A stretch of DNA of 64,000 bases from NCBI GenBank assembly GCA_005281725.1, contig SSBO01000005.1:310001-374000 (forward strand), written 5' to 3'. The DNA comes from Wuchereria bancrofti. Taxonomy: Eukaryota; Nematoda; Chromadorea; Rhabditida; Onchocercidae. The notes below the pieces were generated by a model that made no database searches, was not told the DNA's origin, and was given only the letters and a program-made list of their open reading frames with translations. The translations under genes and the position numbers were made by a program. Position 1 is the first letter of the stretch. Each line of letters starts with the position of its first letter. Below are positions 37,001-48,817 of this stretch, one piece after another.

Positions 37001-39747
37001 CTTTTTAATGACATACATAGCTCTAATTTCTGCGTATTAGTGTTATTTGCTTTTTGGTTGGTCATTTTTTAAATGCAAATTTAATTTCTTTTTTTTAAAT
37101 TAAAACTTTTTGTTTACAAAAAAAATTTTTTGAACTAATCAAAATTAATATTTAAAATATACAAATTTTAGTTGTGGTCATTTATTTCGTGATAATATAT
37201 CATACTTAAGCAAGCAAGCAATTGAAAATTTACAACGCCCAGCGCAAAGTGTTTATTTGTCACTTTGTGGCATTTATTTCTGTTGCACAATTGTTGCACT
37301 TATGATCGTACTACTTTTTTTGAATTCACTAAGAAAAGATGAAATTTCCAGGTTTGATTGTTTCACTTTTTTTTTACTTGTCAAACAGAGAAGAAATAAC
37401 GTGACAATGCATTATTTCCGGAAACGTTGAGTAAAATTTAACCAAAAATATTAAATCAAAAATGAAAAGTATGCACATATTTCGAAATATTAAAGTAAAT
37501 TACTTCAAATTCTAATAGATTAATTAATTAGAATAAATAAAACCAATGTTAAAGTTAATGTCGGCAAAATTCTTATGATATTATTTCGAATAAATCATTG
37601 TATAATAAACTATGCTAAAAAAAAACCCCGAAAGTCTGTGAATAATTTTTTATAAGAAAGATGCGTTTATAAATCTTTTATAAAAATCTTTTGTAAAATG
37701 ATTGACTGCTTGAAAAGTATAAAGAATTACTAGCAGATAATAAAATTATCAATGAAACGAAAATATTTGATAAAAGAAAATGCTGGAGAAAGTTCAATGG
37801 TTTTCGAATATTTGCTTATCACTCAACAAAATTCAAATTAAAATCTTCTATCTTACAACTTTCCATCATTTTTCTTTTAGTCTAAATTATGCTCAGCAAT
37901 ACAAATTGTAATAAATCACCAAAAAATAAATATAAAATAATTGAAAATTTTGTGAATAAATAATAAATTAATTAACATTTTCATAATAGACGATTAATAG
38001 TATTGCGAAAAAAAAATTTTTTTTTCGTTTTTTTGAAAATTAAAAGAATTTATTCAAAAAATAAACTTCCGAAAAACTACAAACAAAATTACTTTTAAAA
38101 TTAGAAATCATAAAATTATTCAATTACAGATTAAATGCACCATTCTTTTCAACAGATATTTGCAAGGCGATATTTCGGAATCTTACCTATCCCAAATCAC
38201 TGCTACTTGTGCCTTTGACACTTTTTAGCGGTGTTGAACAAGCATTTGTAGTAGGTCTCTATACAAAAGTAATTTTTATTTCTATTTTTAGAAATTATAA
38301 TTATTTGATGAGATATTTTGTGTATAGTTTAGTTCTTGTTTTATTGACCGATGAAATTTTCATGACAGATAATAAAGTTAATTGATATATAATTTTTATT
38401 GACAGATGAGATTTTCATGATTGATAATAAAATTAATTAATAAATAGTTTTTTCTTTTTTTAAGGCTTACATTGGTTGTGGCCTTGGTATTGGTCAAATT
38501 GGATTCGTAATGACAGGATTTGGTGTAGCAGACGCTGTATGCAGCCTAGTTTTTGGGCCATTAATGAAATTATTTGGACGAATGCCTTTATTTGTTTTTG
38601 GTGCTGTTATCAGTATGCTTGTATCATTAACACTTTTGGTAAGTTTCATTTATCAATTTTGATTTTTTGATTTCATTTTTCAGATTCATATCATCATTTT
38701 TGATTGTTGAAGAAAATGACAATGGTATTTGCTTACTTTAAAATGAATAAATATTTGAGGGATTATTTTGGATATGATCCGGCAACAAAATCCGGTTTAA
38801 TATTAAGCTATTCAATTTAGTTTTCATCTTTACTTTAACATATTATTAATTTTAGATTTGGCCTTTAAATCCTGGTGATACATCATTATTCTATGCTATC
38901 GTTGGTGTTTTAGGCATGGCTGATGGTGTTTGGAATACTCAGATTAGCGGTAGGAATTTTTATTTCTTTAATTTATTTGATAAATAATTAAAACTATTCT
39001 TTTAATTAAATCCCAGAGAACGAAAAAGAAAGAAAGTAGAAGAGATGGAAAAAAATGATAAGTTGATATTTAATAATTTTAATTATAGGATTATGGATAG
39101 CGCTATCTTCTAGTCATCTTGAAGCTGCATTTGCTAATTATCGATTTTGGGAATCAACCGGTTTTGGTTTAGGACTTATTCTGATCCGTTTTACAAATAT
39201 CACCCAATTTTTACTTATTTCATTAGGAATGCTATTGATTGGAATGCTCTGTTATTTGAGTATCGAATTTTATGATAATATCAGCGTATGTTAAATTTTA
39301 ATTATCAAATATTGTAGCAATGATAAGCTTTTAATATGATAAAATTCTTAATGATTCCCTAATTAGCAGTTATCAGCTTATCCATTAGCTATTGATGGTT
39401 TTTGATTCTCTCGAGAAAAAAGCTGATTACATCCCTAAAGAAAATTAGTCTTGTTTTTTTTTTCTTACTGTTAAAATAAGTTCGTCAACAAAATTTCTTA
39501 AAGCTTCAAATTTTTTTCCTGAATCATTTTTCATAAACTTTTATACCTGAGTAAATTATCAGTAAAATAATAAAAAGTTTACTCAAAAAAATTTTTTGGA
39601 CTAAAACCACAATATTTTTTTCAGCTACATGGTAGACGAATGGTTGATATGTGCCGAATTAGACGTAAGAAACAACTTGGCAATAAACCGCTTTCATCAA
39701 TGGAAACATCGTTAATCAGTGCGACAAGTGCGCCAGAAAAAGTGTGA
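34027..39747 (+). CDS. unc-93: UNC-93, ion-channel regulatory membrane protein
   Basis: In C. elegans UNC-93 works with SUP-10 to regulate the two-pore potassium channel SUP-9 in muscle; it is a 12-span protein of the UNC-93/MFS group. Exons: 34027-34131, 34546-34664, 34981-35271, 35427-35690, 35749-35955, 36149-36283, 36513-36653, 36781-36900, 37172-37351, 38130-38268, 38465-38638, 38856-38949, 39089-39285, 39625-39747. All are in phase, about 762 residues (worm UNC-93 is about 700). Residues 1-290 are a polar N-terminal cytoplasmic region with a five-His run and many Ser/Thr. The first span is in VNLWIVSLAFLFLFTAF, followed by HGLQNLQSSING, a family signature. Later spans include GIGQIGFVMTGFGVADAV and FYAIVGVLGMADGVWNTQ. 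The tail is short, basic and cytoplasmic. The ATG is 22 bases after a GAATTTTAG acceptor. Confidence 0.95.
38341..38450. repeat. Tandem duplication (55-base period) in unc-93 intron 10
   Basis: TTATTGACCGATGAAATTTT at 38341 and the related TTATTGACAGATGAGATTTT at 38396 start two diverged copies of about 55 bases, each with a GATAATAAA(G/A)TTAATT core. Confidence 0.75.
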
Positions 39748-41182
39748 GATAAAGCTGTAAAATGATTCAAATGGATTGTATCATTATGATTAAGCATTAA
39801 TGGAATTCTTTGTTAACAAAAAAAAAACTATTTCAAAATTTCAAGAATTGCAAAGACAAAATTCACACCTATAAAGTTCCTTCAAAACGAAAATATTTCT
39901 TGAGCTGTTTTTTTTTTAGCAAACAGTCTTAATTTTTTATGTTTTAGTTTTACAAATACGATATTTGAAAATTTCAAATTTATTGAATTACTAGATGGAA
40001 CATTTTCGATGAATGTTATCTGAGCAGGAAGAAACAAGCACTAATAAATAACAATTCCTATTTTTTATCATAAACATAATAATTCGAAAAATTTCCCAAT
40101 TCATCAATAAATAGTTGAACTGAAATGCTTTGACAATAAAATAAAATTCAAATTCTATTCTAATAAGGAACATAGAGGTCTACCTTACACGGATTATTAG
40201 CGTGAATCGTTTGTTAAATATTGCAGAAATTTTTAAAAGCCATAAGAATAAGGAAGGAATCATTTCAGTTCACTTACTGATTAATTGATGAATTGAAATC
40301 GTACAGGTAAATCAACAGGTAAATTGAAACCGTTCTTTTCTAACCACTTGGATAAATTAAAATAGTCGTTTTCTAATTAGACTTTCATAGAATAGAAAAA
40401 AGTTAATATGAATATGAAAATATGCATTAATTCTCTAATTTCCTGTTAAATTAATTATACACCTCAATTTTTTTAATGATTAAAATTTGAGATGAAACTG
40501 TAGGTAAGTTGATAAGTAAAGAAGTATTCAAGGTGTGCTATTTTTTTTTGAATTATAAATTTTACTCTATTCACTGATTCGGTTTACATTAAAACTACAA
40601 ATATATTGGATGGCAAATGCATATTTGAAAAAAGACAAAAGCTTTTAAGTTAATGAGTTAATTAAATGGGTGAATGAATATTTTCATTATAAATCAAATT
40701 TCGATTGCAATTTCTGAATTGAAAATTTTCTATTTTGACTCAACTAATTACTTCTTCTTACGCAATTTAAATAAGTAATTAAGTAAGTAAGTATTTCAAT
40801 GTATAAAAATATTGTATCAAATCCATAAACACATAACCCAAATGTTGGTAAATCAGAAATGAAAAACAACGACGATTTTTACAGTTACTTATATTTGCTT
40901 GCAATGAGTTGGGATGCAAGGAGTTGCACAATGACTCGGATGAGAAATTTGAATTCAAAAATGAATTGGAGAGTTAGACCGTTGTTTGTGAGAATTATGG
41001 TTGTTTAATTGTCAGTGTGTTTAAGTGATGAGACGGATACGTACGTGCCGGAAGTTCTTGTACGAGAATTTCAGGAATACTTCTGATCTAACCGGATTAG
41101 TGATTTCATTACAACTTCTAGACTATATCAACTACTATATTTATTACTTCGGACGGATCAGGCTGTAAATTCAAATAAAGTG
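39748..41182. other. Intergenic between unc-93 and brd-1
   Basis: AT-rich. AATAAA at 40106-40111 and again near 40133 could end unc-93 transcripts. Near the right end, 41020-41100 is less AT-rich and looks like the brd-1 promoter. No gene is supported. Confidence 0.5.
41032..41062 (+). promoter_or_regulatory. Promoter-like cluster upstream of brd-1
   Basis: About 120-150 bases before the brd-1 ATG lie ACGTACGT (palindrome), CCGGAAGT (41048-41055, the ETS-family core) and TTCTTGTACGAGAA (near-palindrome). ETS cores are common in housekeeping and repair-gene promoters. The assignment is inference. Confidence 0.3.
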
Positions 41183-44100
41183 ATGTTCGCTTCAACACTG
41201 GATCATACGGAGGCATTTCTGAAAAGTATATGCTGTGATCAATGGTATTTACTACAACTAGTCAAATAATGCATAAATTTCTTGCTTATTTCACATCAAT
41301 TAATTAATTTCTCACTAGTTTTCCAGCGATTGAAATTTGTTTTTTTTTCTTTTCAAAATAATTATATTTAATTTAAAATGTATAAGTGAGTAATCGTCAA
41401 TTGAATTTTCGGAATTTAGTGGATTATTATGAATAAAATGTCTAGTTCAACTAATTATTGTAAATTCATCAAATTATTGTAAGGGTTCATTGAATTATTG
41501 CAAAATTTGCGAATTTCAGTCATCAACCATCGGATAAGTTGCAATTTATTGGATCATCCTGCAAGCATGTTTTTTGCTGGTAAATTTCTTGTTTAGCTCT
41601 AGAATCTGGAAATTTAGCTCTAGAATGATATGTTTTAAAACTAAAAATTCAAGAAAAATTCTGCTTTTTATAAAACTTCCGAAATATCAGTGATCTCCAA
41701 AATTTTTGTCGTAGAATATACTATTCAGAAAATGCACGTGCGACTTATAAATAGGTCATTTGAAGCGCTGAATAAAAGAGATTTTTCCACGACTTAAAGC
41801 GGCAAATATATTTGATGTAACCCAATAACCCTCAAATTTTCACTCGCTGCCAAAGATAACTAATATTCTACTGTCATCAGTTATTGATTAAAATATGCCA
41901 GGTCTCACATTGTTCACATGATAACTTCTAATGATGCTAATTTTGATACTTTTGAAGGTTAATGAAAGGTGGGGAGATATTTTCCGGAGGACCGCACTGC
42001 AAAATTTATGCACCAATTATTCGGAATACAAAAATATGTGAAGGGTTAAGATTTTGCCTTGCTAAATATGAATAAAACAGTTATCCATGAATTTTTCAGG
42101 ACATGTGTCAACACAATTTGTGATGGAAAGTCTTTCCCATTATGCCCACAGTGTTTACTACCCGTTGGATTGCAACATGTGAAGTCGGCCACTTTTGCTG
42201 ATCAACTTTTCCAAAATCTTTTATCTCTGAAGAAAACTCTATCTGACGTTAGTTCTCCTTCTGTGGAGTTTATTTTAAAACATGGAAAGAATAAATAGAT
42301 GTGCCATTAAGATATTTCTTTGATAAGAAATACTGGTGAATTATTTGCAATGATATTTGACAGAAATAAGGTGGTAGGAACATGCTTATATTTTAAGTTA
42401 TTTTTTATATTTTAAGCTGTTTCATATCAGATCTTCAATTATGGTGCAATCTTAAAGCACTGAACATTATGCTTGACATCTTCATGTTCAAAGTTATATT
42501 GTTTAGTGGCATCAATATATCGATATTTTAATTTCCGGTATGCACTCAATTGAAAGAGGCAGCAGAATTGGATAATATTTTAGTTTACCATCTTCCAATT
42601 TGATCGACAAATTATGCTTAGTCTGGTTGAAACAGATAAACAGCGGAGAACTGTGGAAGAGTTTTGTTCTACGCAGGAATGTGCTAAAATCAAGGACGGT
42701 GTTAATCATATGAACATAGATGAGGAACCTGATGAGCTACCGTTAGAGCAAGTCTTTGCATTGTTTGCTTTTTCTGAAATATGGGTTCAACGTCACATTT
42801 TGCTAACTTTGATTTTTTTTTCTTTGATTTCTTTACCTTGATTCCCAGCAATAATAAAAAGCCATCTTGTTTTTCAATAAAGATTTTTGGTAAAGAATTG
42901 AATTTACCGGTTCTCAGAACAACTGTTTCGAACGATAATGTTTTGGACCTCGTTTCGCTATCAGGCGATGTTACACCGTCCACGAAAATAGATGATACTG
43001 TTATTGCTGGAACTTCTATCCAAAATGATATTGTAATGACTCAACAATTGCGTGTTTATGATGAACCAGAGAAATTTCAATTCTTCAAGGAACCACCTCG
43101 AAATACTTTTGGTAGAATTGTAGCAAAGAAAAGGATGGTATGTTTTTGAAAGTCATACGTCTATTATGTTTAAATCTGTAAATTGGTCATAAGTAAGTTT
43201 TACCATTCAAAGCTATAAGTAGCATGATTCGGAAGAGTATGTTACTTCCTCTAGTTGCAGAGCAGGTGTATTTTTTGAATACGACTTATTACAATTTTCT
43301 CAGTAAATTTCAATGTTATAATGTGCTGCATGTATTCCGACACTTGAATATTTCCCATTCAAAGGAAATTTTCAGCCGATTGATTCCGAACATGGATTGA
43401 AAAATCGGGGCGCTAAAAATCTAAATGCAATCCCATTAAAAACAACAATAGCACAAAATTCTCACAAATCACCATTTCAACGCTATGAATATAATCTAGT
43501 GAACGCAGCTATACGCGGATCAAAAAAAAGGCTTTTGGAAGCTTTAGAGGTAGCAATATTGTTATTCTTGATTATAACATGATAAATAGAAATGATATAA
43601 TTGAGGATTGTGATGTAAAGAGTGAATGACTTTGTTCTGATGAGAGATTTCATATTTCATTTTTTTTTTCCAAATTATAGAATGGAGAGGATGCTAATGA
43701 AAGTGACAATCTTGGTTTCACGGCACTTTATCATGCTGCAGCTCATAATTACACTGAAATTTGCAAAATTTTGATTGAAAATGGTGCTCTCATCAATGCG
43801 CATGGTAGAGTGTGATTTTTGGAATTTGAAATTACTTCAGTAAATTATGATGAAAGTTGAAATTATTTTTGATCATTTTGTCAAATTTGTTGAAACGAAG
43901 TAGTTTGACATCAACAGCATAGTAAATGATCTCGTTTGAGAGATTGTTAGCATAATTTGTTTAAAAGACTTCGATCATATTTCAACTGGAAGGTGTGCTG
44001 AATTGGATGATCGAGTAGTTGCACTGTATGCGGTAGTTCACTAAATGTCAGTATAAAGGCATAATTAACTTCGAAAAATTTGATTAATCAAAACGCAGGT

Positions 44101-46414
44101 GGGGAGTTATGCGAAACACCTCTTCACGCAGCTGTGCGTTGGCAGGCTGTTGATGTTGTGGAATACTTGTTATCAAAAGGAGCAAATAGACGAGCGCGTA
44201 ACTTAAAAGTAAGCTTACTTTCCATTAATTGTTTTAAACATTAAATGGTTTAAACCTATTTAATTCTTTCTGTTTTAATTATCTCTTGTAAAAAAAATGC
44301 TGTTCTGTCTTCAATATATATATACTTTGTAAATATTGAAAATTTTAGTAAATAGAAGAATGATTCTAGATTACAGGATGAAACACCAATGGATTTCATT
44401 AAGGATGATGAAATGCAAGCAGTTTTTGGCAGAATTCCTCATCCAATTCAAATGGGTACGATTAACTTAGCCTGCTCAAAAAATGGCCATGATGAAGTGT
44501 ATAGTTTTGGAATAGATCAATAACGAAGACTATTCTCTTGATATAATTTATTGAGACTTCAATATCTGGATAAATTTGTTATGAATTAGACAGAAAAGTA
44601 TTTTTTTTTTTTTTTATAACGGCACCAATCAAGACAACTTTGGTCTGGTGTCTGAAATAATAAGTATAAGTTTACTCGTAAGTTTCGCGTTTAGAAAATA
44701 ATCCATTTAAAATATAATAATTTTTAATAATACAATATATCCTTTGCAGTATATCCTTCTCGAAAATCCAAAAAATATTCTATCTTCCTATCGACAACGT
44801 TACCGAATCTAAATCTCGAGCATGGCAAACTTTTATTCAGTGACCTCTTACAAAATACTATGAATTTAGAAAATGCCACACATTTGGTTATTCAAGCAGC
44901 AGAAAACCGAGCAGCAGAAATCAGTGGTAAGTTTTATTTAAAAATTTTTACAGTCTCAGGGCTTCGGAGCAACCAGAATGATAAACTCGTGAGAATTAAA
45001 AGTAGAAAGAGAGAAAACAAATAGTTTTTTAATGCGTGATATTTTACAGTTGAAATTTTGGAAGCTATGCTGCGTGGACAATATATTTTAACCAGTGAGT
45101 GGTTGAGTGCATGTTTGGAAGCAAATGACATCGTGGATGAAGAAATGTATGAAATTTCAACAATTATTCGTAATGGTCAACTACTTGCTAAAAATTCATG
45201 TTCTACAGCCAGGAAAAATTATGCTAGAATGGTTAGTTTGCCCATGCAGTTAGTTTTTAATTACGATGATAATTTTCGACAGTGATACAACATCAGTCTT
45301 CAATGTATTGTTGTCTTCGATATTACTGATGTTTAAAATATGCAGTACAGAACAAATTTCCTGGCGTTTCTGTCACTGATAATTTTTCTCTTCTTTGCTT
45401 ATGAACAGTTAAAATGGAATTAGTTCTCAGTGACTTGCTGCTTTTAATGATTTTCTTAAATAGCAATGATTTTTATTAATTTCAGAAAAGGTAAAAAGGT
45501 AAGAGAAATGAAATTTGTCCTTATTTTTTTTGTCTTATTTCTTTTTGTCCTGCAATCCTGCGCTGTTATGCAGATTTGTGACTTTTGTTTTGATGTGTTA
45601 AGTTTCACTGATGATTTTATGCAACGAATCCATCAGGGATAGCTTAAAGAATTTTGTAAAAATGGTCAACTATTGAGTCAATTTCGTCCACCTATCAGTT
45701 GGTGAACTAAAGATAATGCAACAGTGCTTTGTGGAATCATTGGAAGTCTCAAAATTTTTTACTTTGGGATCATTTAATCATTGCTATCACCTTGGAATGG
45801 GAGATGTAGATCAAATTTATTAGAGAAATAGAAATATCGGAAGAATTTTATGTTTCCATATGAGTTTTACGAACATTTTCGAAGTTATGTATTTCCAGAA
45901 GCCAGAGCTTTTTCGAGGATGTCACTTTTATTTTTGCAAGCATAAATACTTACCATATCGAGAAAATGAAGTCAAAAAACTAGTTCGATTAGCTGGAGGT
46001 GTAATACTTGGAAGAGAACCCAAAATGGAGGAATATATCGAGAGTGGACTAAAGCCATATCATGCAAGAGCAGGAAATGATTTGAATGAGGTAAGATGCA
46101 CACCACTATTTGACAAAACTATTGAAATTTGAATCTATTTTATAAATTAATTCTCTTTTTTAATCCAAGAAACCAAGGTTGCAGTAGACGTTCTTATGTA
46201 TGGTCATCTACTAGAAAATAACTTTCGAGAATTTGTTTTTATAAGTTTTTCTATAACTCCAATATTTTAGCTGTTCGGTTTGTTCGTGGTATATATGCCA
46301 GGTCAGTCTATTCCACAACGAGTTGCAAAGCAGAAATTTATCAGCCTTATTACGCCAATTTGGATAATGGAATGTATCGCGAAATTTACACTTTTGCGAC
46401 CCGAAGATCAATGA
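41183..46414 (+). CDS. brd-1: BARD1 orthologue BRD-1 (RING, ankyrin, BRCT)
   Basis: Partner of BRC-1/BRCA1 in a nuclear E3 ubiquitin ligase acting in double-strand-break repair. Firm exons: 41183-41244, 41520-41579, 42100-about 42249, 43376-43549, 43681-43804, 44099-44208, 44377-44455, 44750-44926, 45050-45231, 45899-46090, 46271-46414. One or two middle exons lie between about 42615 and 43137 with uncertain edges. The RING is built from three exons: C18-x2-C21, then C35-x-H37-x2-C40-x2-C43 (SCKHVFCWTC), then C56-x2-C59 (LCPQC). Ankyrin-type repeats follow (LGFTALYHAAAHNYTEICK; ETPLHAAVRWQAVDVVEYLL; DETPMDF). Two BRCT domains end the protein: THLVIQAAEN with LTSEWLSACLEA, then LFRGCHFYF, VRLAGGVILG and ITPIWIMECI. 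This is the domain order of BARD1. Roughly 600 residues. Confidence 0.93.
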
Positions 46415-46626
46415 AATATTTCTCCATCAAATGTTCCCATTCTATACAGATACTTAATAGGAACTATTACGGATTGAAGTTAATAATTTTTGTATCTTTG
46501 AATCTCTCGAAATCTTAAAATAAGGCATATCGGTATCCTAAACTCATCCATCAATTACGGCTATCCTGTAACCTACTTAGACTGCCGCAGTTATTCCATT
46601 TTACCTTTGTGATTAAATTGACGATA

Positions 46627-46960
46627 ATGGCTTTAGCGGTGTTTTAATCAAATTGATATTGCTTTCTTGATTTGTTTGGACTTTTCATGAATTCCCGTAC
46701 TTATACTCAGGCAATACTGTATAGTGGTAGTAGCAGTATCATATTGGATCCCGTTCCAGGAAAACGAACACTTGACTTCAGCTCCATTAAAACTTGTGAC
46801 CCGAAATCTAAACACTTTAAGGGATCGAAAATATTTCCTGGTTAAAAATAAACCGGTTATAAGTATTTGTTATAAGTATTTTCCATGCTTTTCCATATGC
46901 GATATCTCAGGATATAACATGCTTTATATCTCTAAAATTCAAGAATGTACAGCAAGATGA
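46627..46960 (+). CDS. Unrecognised small candidate gene downstream of brd-1
   Basis: Three segments splice in phase: 46627-46638 (ATG to GCG|GTGTTT), 46711-46840 (after TTATACTCAG, to CCTG|GTTAAA) and 46911-46960 (after GATATCTCAG, ending TGA). They encode about 63 residues. The middle exon (for example LDPVPGKRTLDFSSIKTCD) has mixed, charged composition and higher G+C than the flanks, unlike random AT-rich frames here. The 12-base first exon is the weak point; the real 5' end may lie elsewhere. No homology is recognised. It could also be a remnant or a 3' UTR stretch of brd-1. Confidence 0.3.
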
Positions 46961-47479
46961 AATGGTTGCTTTTGTGTTTACCTGATATAGACAAATACAC
47001 AGTTGTATATCATCATTACTTTTGAATTCTTGAAGCTTTAAATATAAAAGAAACATTGTCAAGGTGAAGAAAGCTGAGAAAATTAAAGTAAAAATATACA
47101 GCAAATTAATAAAATATATTTGTACAGCAAACATCTTACACATGTATGTGATACGAAGAAGCTCGCGCACAAAATAATTTAAATGTTAGTGTGGTTATAG
47201 ATCACATCAAATGTATGTAGAAATTCACTGAATTTCGAAAGAAACAAAACTAAAGATGTCAGAACAGGTAGTCAAACTTCTTATCGAGAAAGAACACTGA
47301 ATCTGAAGAGTTTTAAAATATTCTGCAACTATTTCTCCTATCCCTTCCCGTTGTTATATGTTTCGTCTTAATACGGCAATTGTTTAAATTAAACTGAGCA
47401 TCTCTCAATCTATGTATGATCCTTTTTCATATCATTATTGTATATTCTTCATCCCAAAATTTTAAAATACAAATGCTGC

Positions 47480-47796
47480 TTACTGTAAGCGGAAAACATT
47501 AAATTTTAAATCTGATCTGGTATTTTCAAAACCAAGTTCCATAGCATGAAGCATGAAGTTCCCGAGCACTAACTTGAGGGATGATAGTGTCAAAAAACAA
47601 ACAATATGTTGCGATAATTCAACAGGAACGTGATAATGAAAGCGTGGAAAAGGAACGGAAAATATTTCACCAAAGTGACATATCGTTTGAGCCATCTTCG
47701 CTGAACACTTTGAAATATATCCAAATTGCACCAAAACAAATAATATTGGCGAGAAACACGAAAAAATACGACAGACCAGATATCTGTAATCGGTAA
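47480..47796 (+). pseudogene. Coding-like island, possibly a gene remnant
   Basis: On the plus strand one frame reads FKSDLVFSKPSSIA, a TGA, then SMKFPSTNLRDDSVKKQ. A different frame then reads QQERDNESVEKERKIFHQ on to a stop at 47794-47796. The hydrophilic, varied composition resembles coding sequence, but an internal stop and a frame change are needed to join the parts, which suggests a decayed gene. The long open frame on the opposite strand (47866-47480) is strongly hydrophobic and is best read as its antisense shadow. The family is not recognised. Confidence 0.25.
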
Positions 47797-48817
47797 AAAT
47801 TGTTGTCCAACAATAAAAAAGGATGGAAGTACATGCTGAGAAAATAAGTAAGTCAATAAGTAACAAATCTTTACTTCTAATAATTCATTTTCAATAAACT
47901 AATGTGTTATTTATTTAATACTTAAAAAAGAAGTGTGAGAGACGTTTTAGAAATATTATCAACTGAAAGATATGCGAAATAATGACATGTAACTCTGTAC
48001 GTAATACAATATGTATATAAGTGCTTTAAACTAATAAATGAAGGATGCGGTTTCTTTTTTTTAAGCAAAACAACTTTAGGAGCATTTTTTTTTTGATTCA
48101 GATTATGACCTAATACAATTCTGAATTTTCAGAAAAATAGTGTACAGATCAAATATAGAAGCAAAATAGCCTCGTTCCCATGTTTTTATTCATCTTAACC
48201 TAATCTCCAATTTCCAAATGCAGACAAAAATTTTAACTTCTAAATCTCTTTTGATAAAAAACGCACAATATACAAATATTAGTACTTTACGACATTCATT
48301 CCATTCTTCGAAAACAATGAAAAAATAAAAAAAAAAATGAAGGAATTACTAATCACACTAAACATTTGAAGACAACATAAGTTAAACACTGAGAACAATG
48401 AAAGTCTATGAAATATGTATGTTTCCTTATCAAAAAGGCAAGCTGACGCAAAGAACAAATTTTTCCTGTTCATATTAAGTCGATAGATATTTCTGAACTT
48501 TGCTAGTTGCAACAAAATCTCTTAAAACGCGAAAGATGTGAAGAAAGAAGCAAATTCATGCATTTACTGATCAAATTGAATAATCCTAAGTTAGGCTAGC
48601 AATTGAAACATTAAACAAACTATGAATTCATCAAAAGTACCCCTTTAACAGCACATTACTTCTTCAGTGAATTAAAAAAAAATGAAAACCTAAAATGTCA
48701 AAGGTATTGCTTTTTCGGATCTTATCAGTAAAAAATCTTGCAAATGGAAAGTACAACATGCATTACCACTTTTCACTCAGTATAATCCATTTCCACAACG
48801 ATTTTCCAAAGTATCAA

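Larger units (their letters stand above)
46415..48817. other. Spacer between convergent brd-1 and vps55-like genes
   Basis: Holds the 3' ends of two convergent genes plus two coding-like islands on the plus strand (46627-46960 and 47480-47796), listed separately. The remainder is AT-rich and I see nothing in it. Confidence 0.45.

Noticed and set aside
41946..42072. Coding-like stretch (GGEIFSGGPHCKIYAP) in brd-1 intron 2
   Set aside because: A cassette exon there would need to start with one base and end with two bases of split codons; the only donor (ATAT|GTGAAG) gives the wrong phase. The RING is already complete without it.
47480..47866. 128-codon open frame on the minus strand, strongly hydrophobic
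   Set aside because: It overlaps a hydrophilic plus-strand coding-like stretch. Antisense of polar codons gives apparent membrane-like sequence, and there is no start context or family match.
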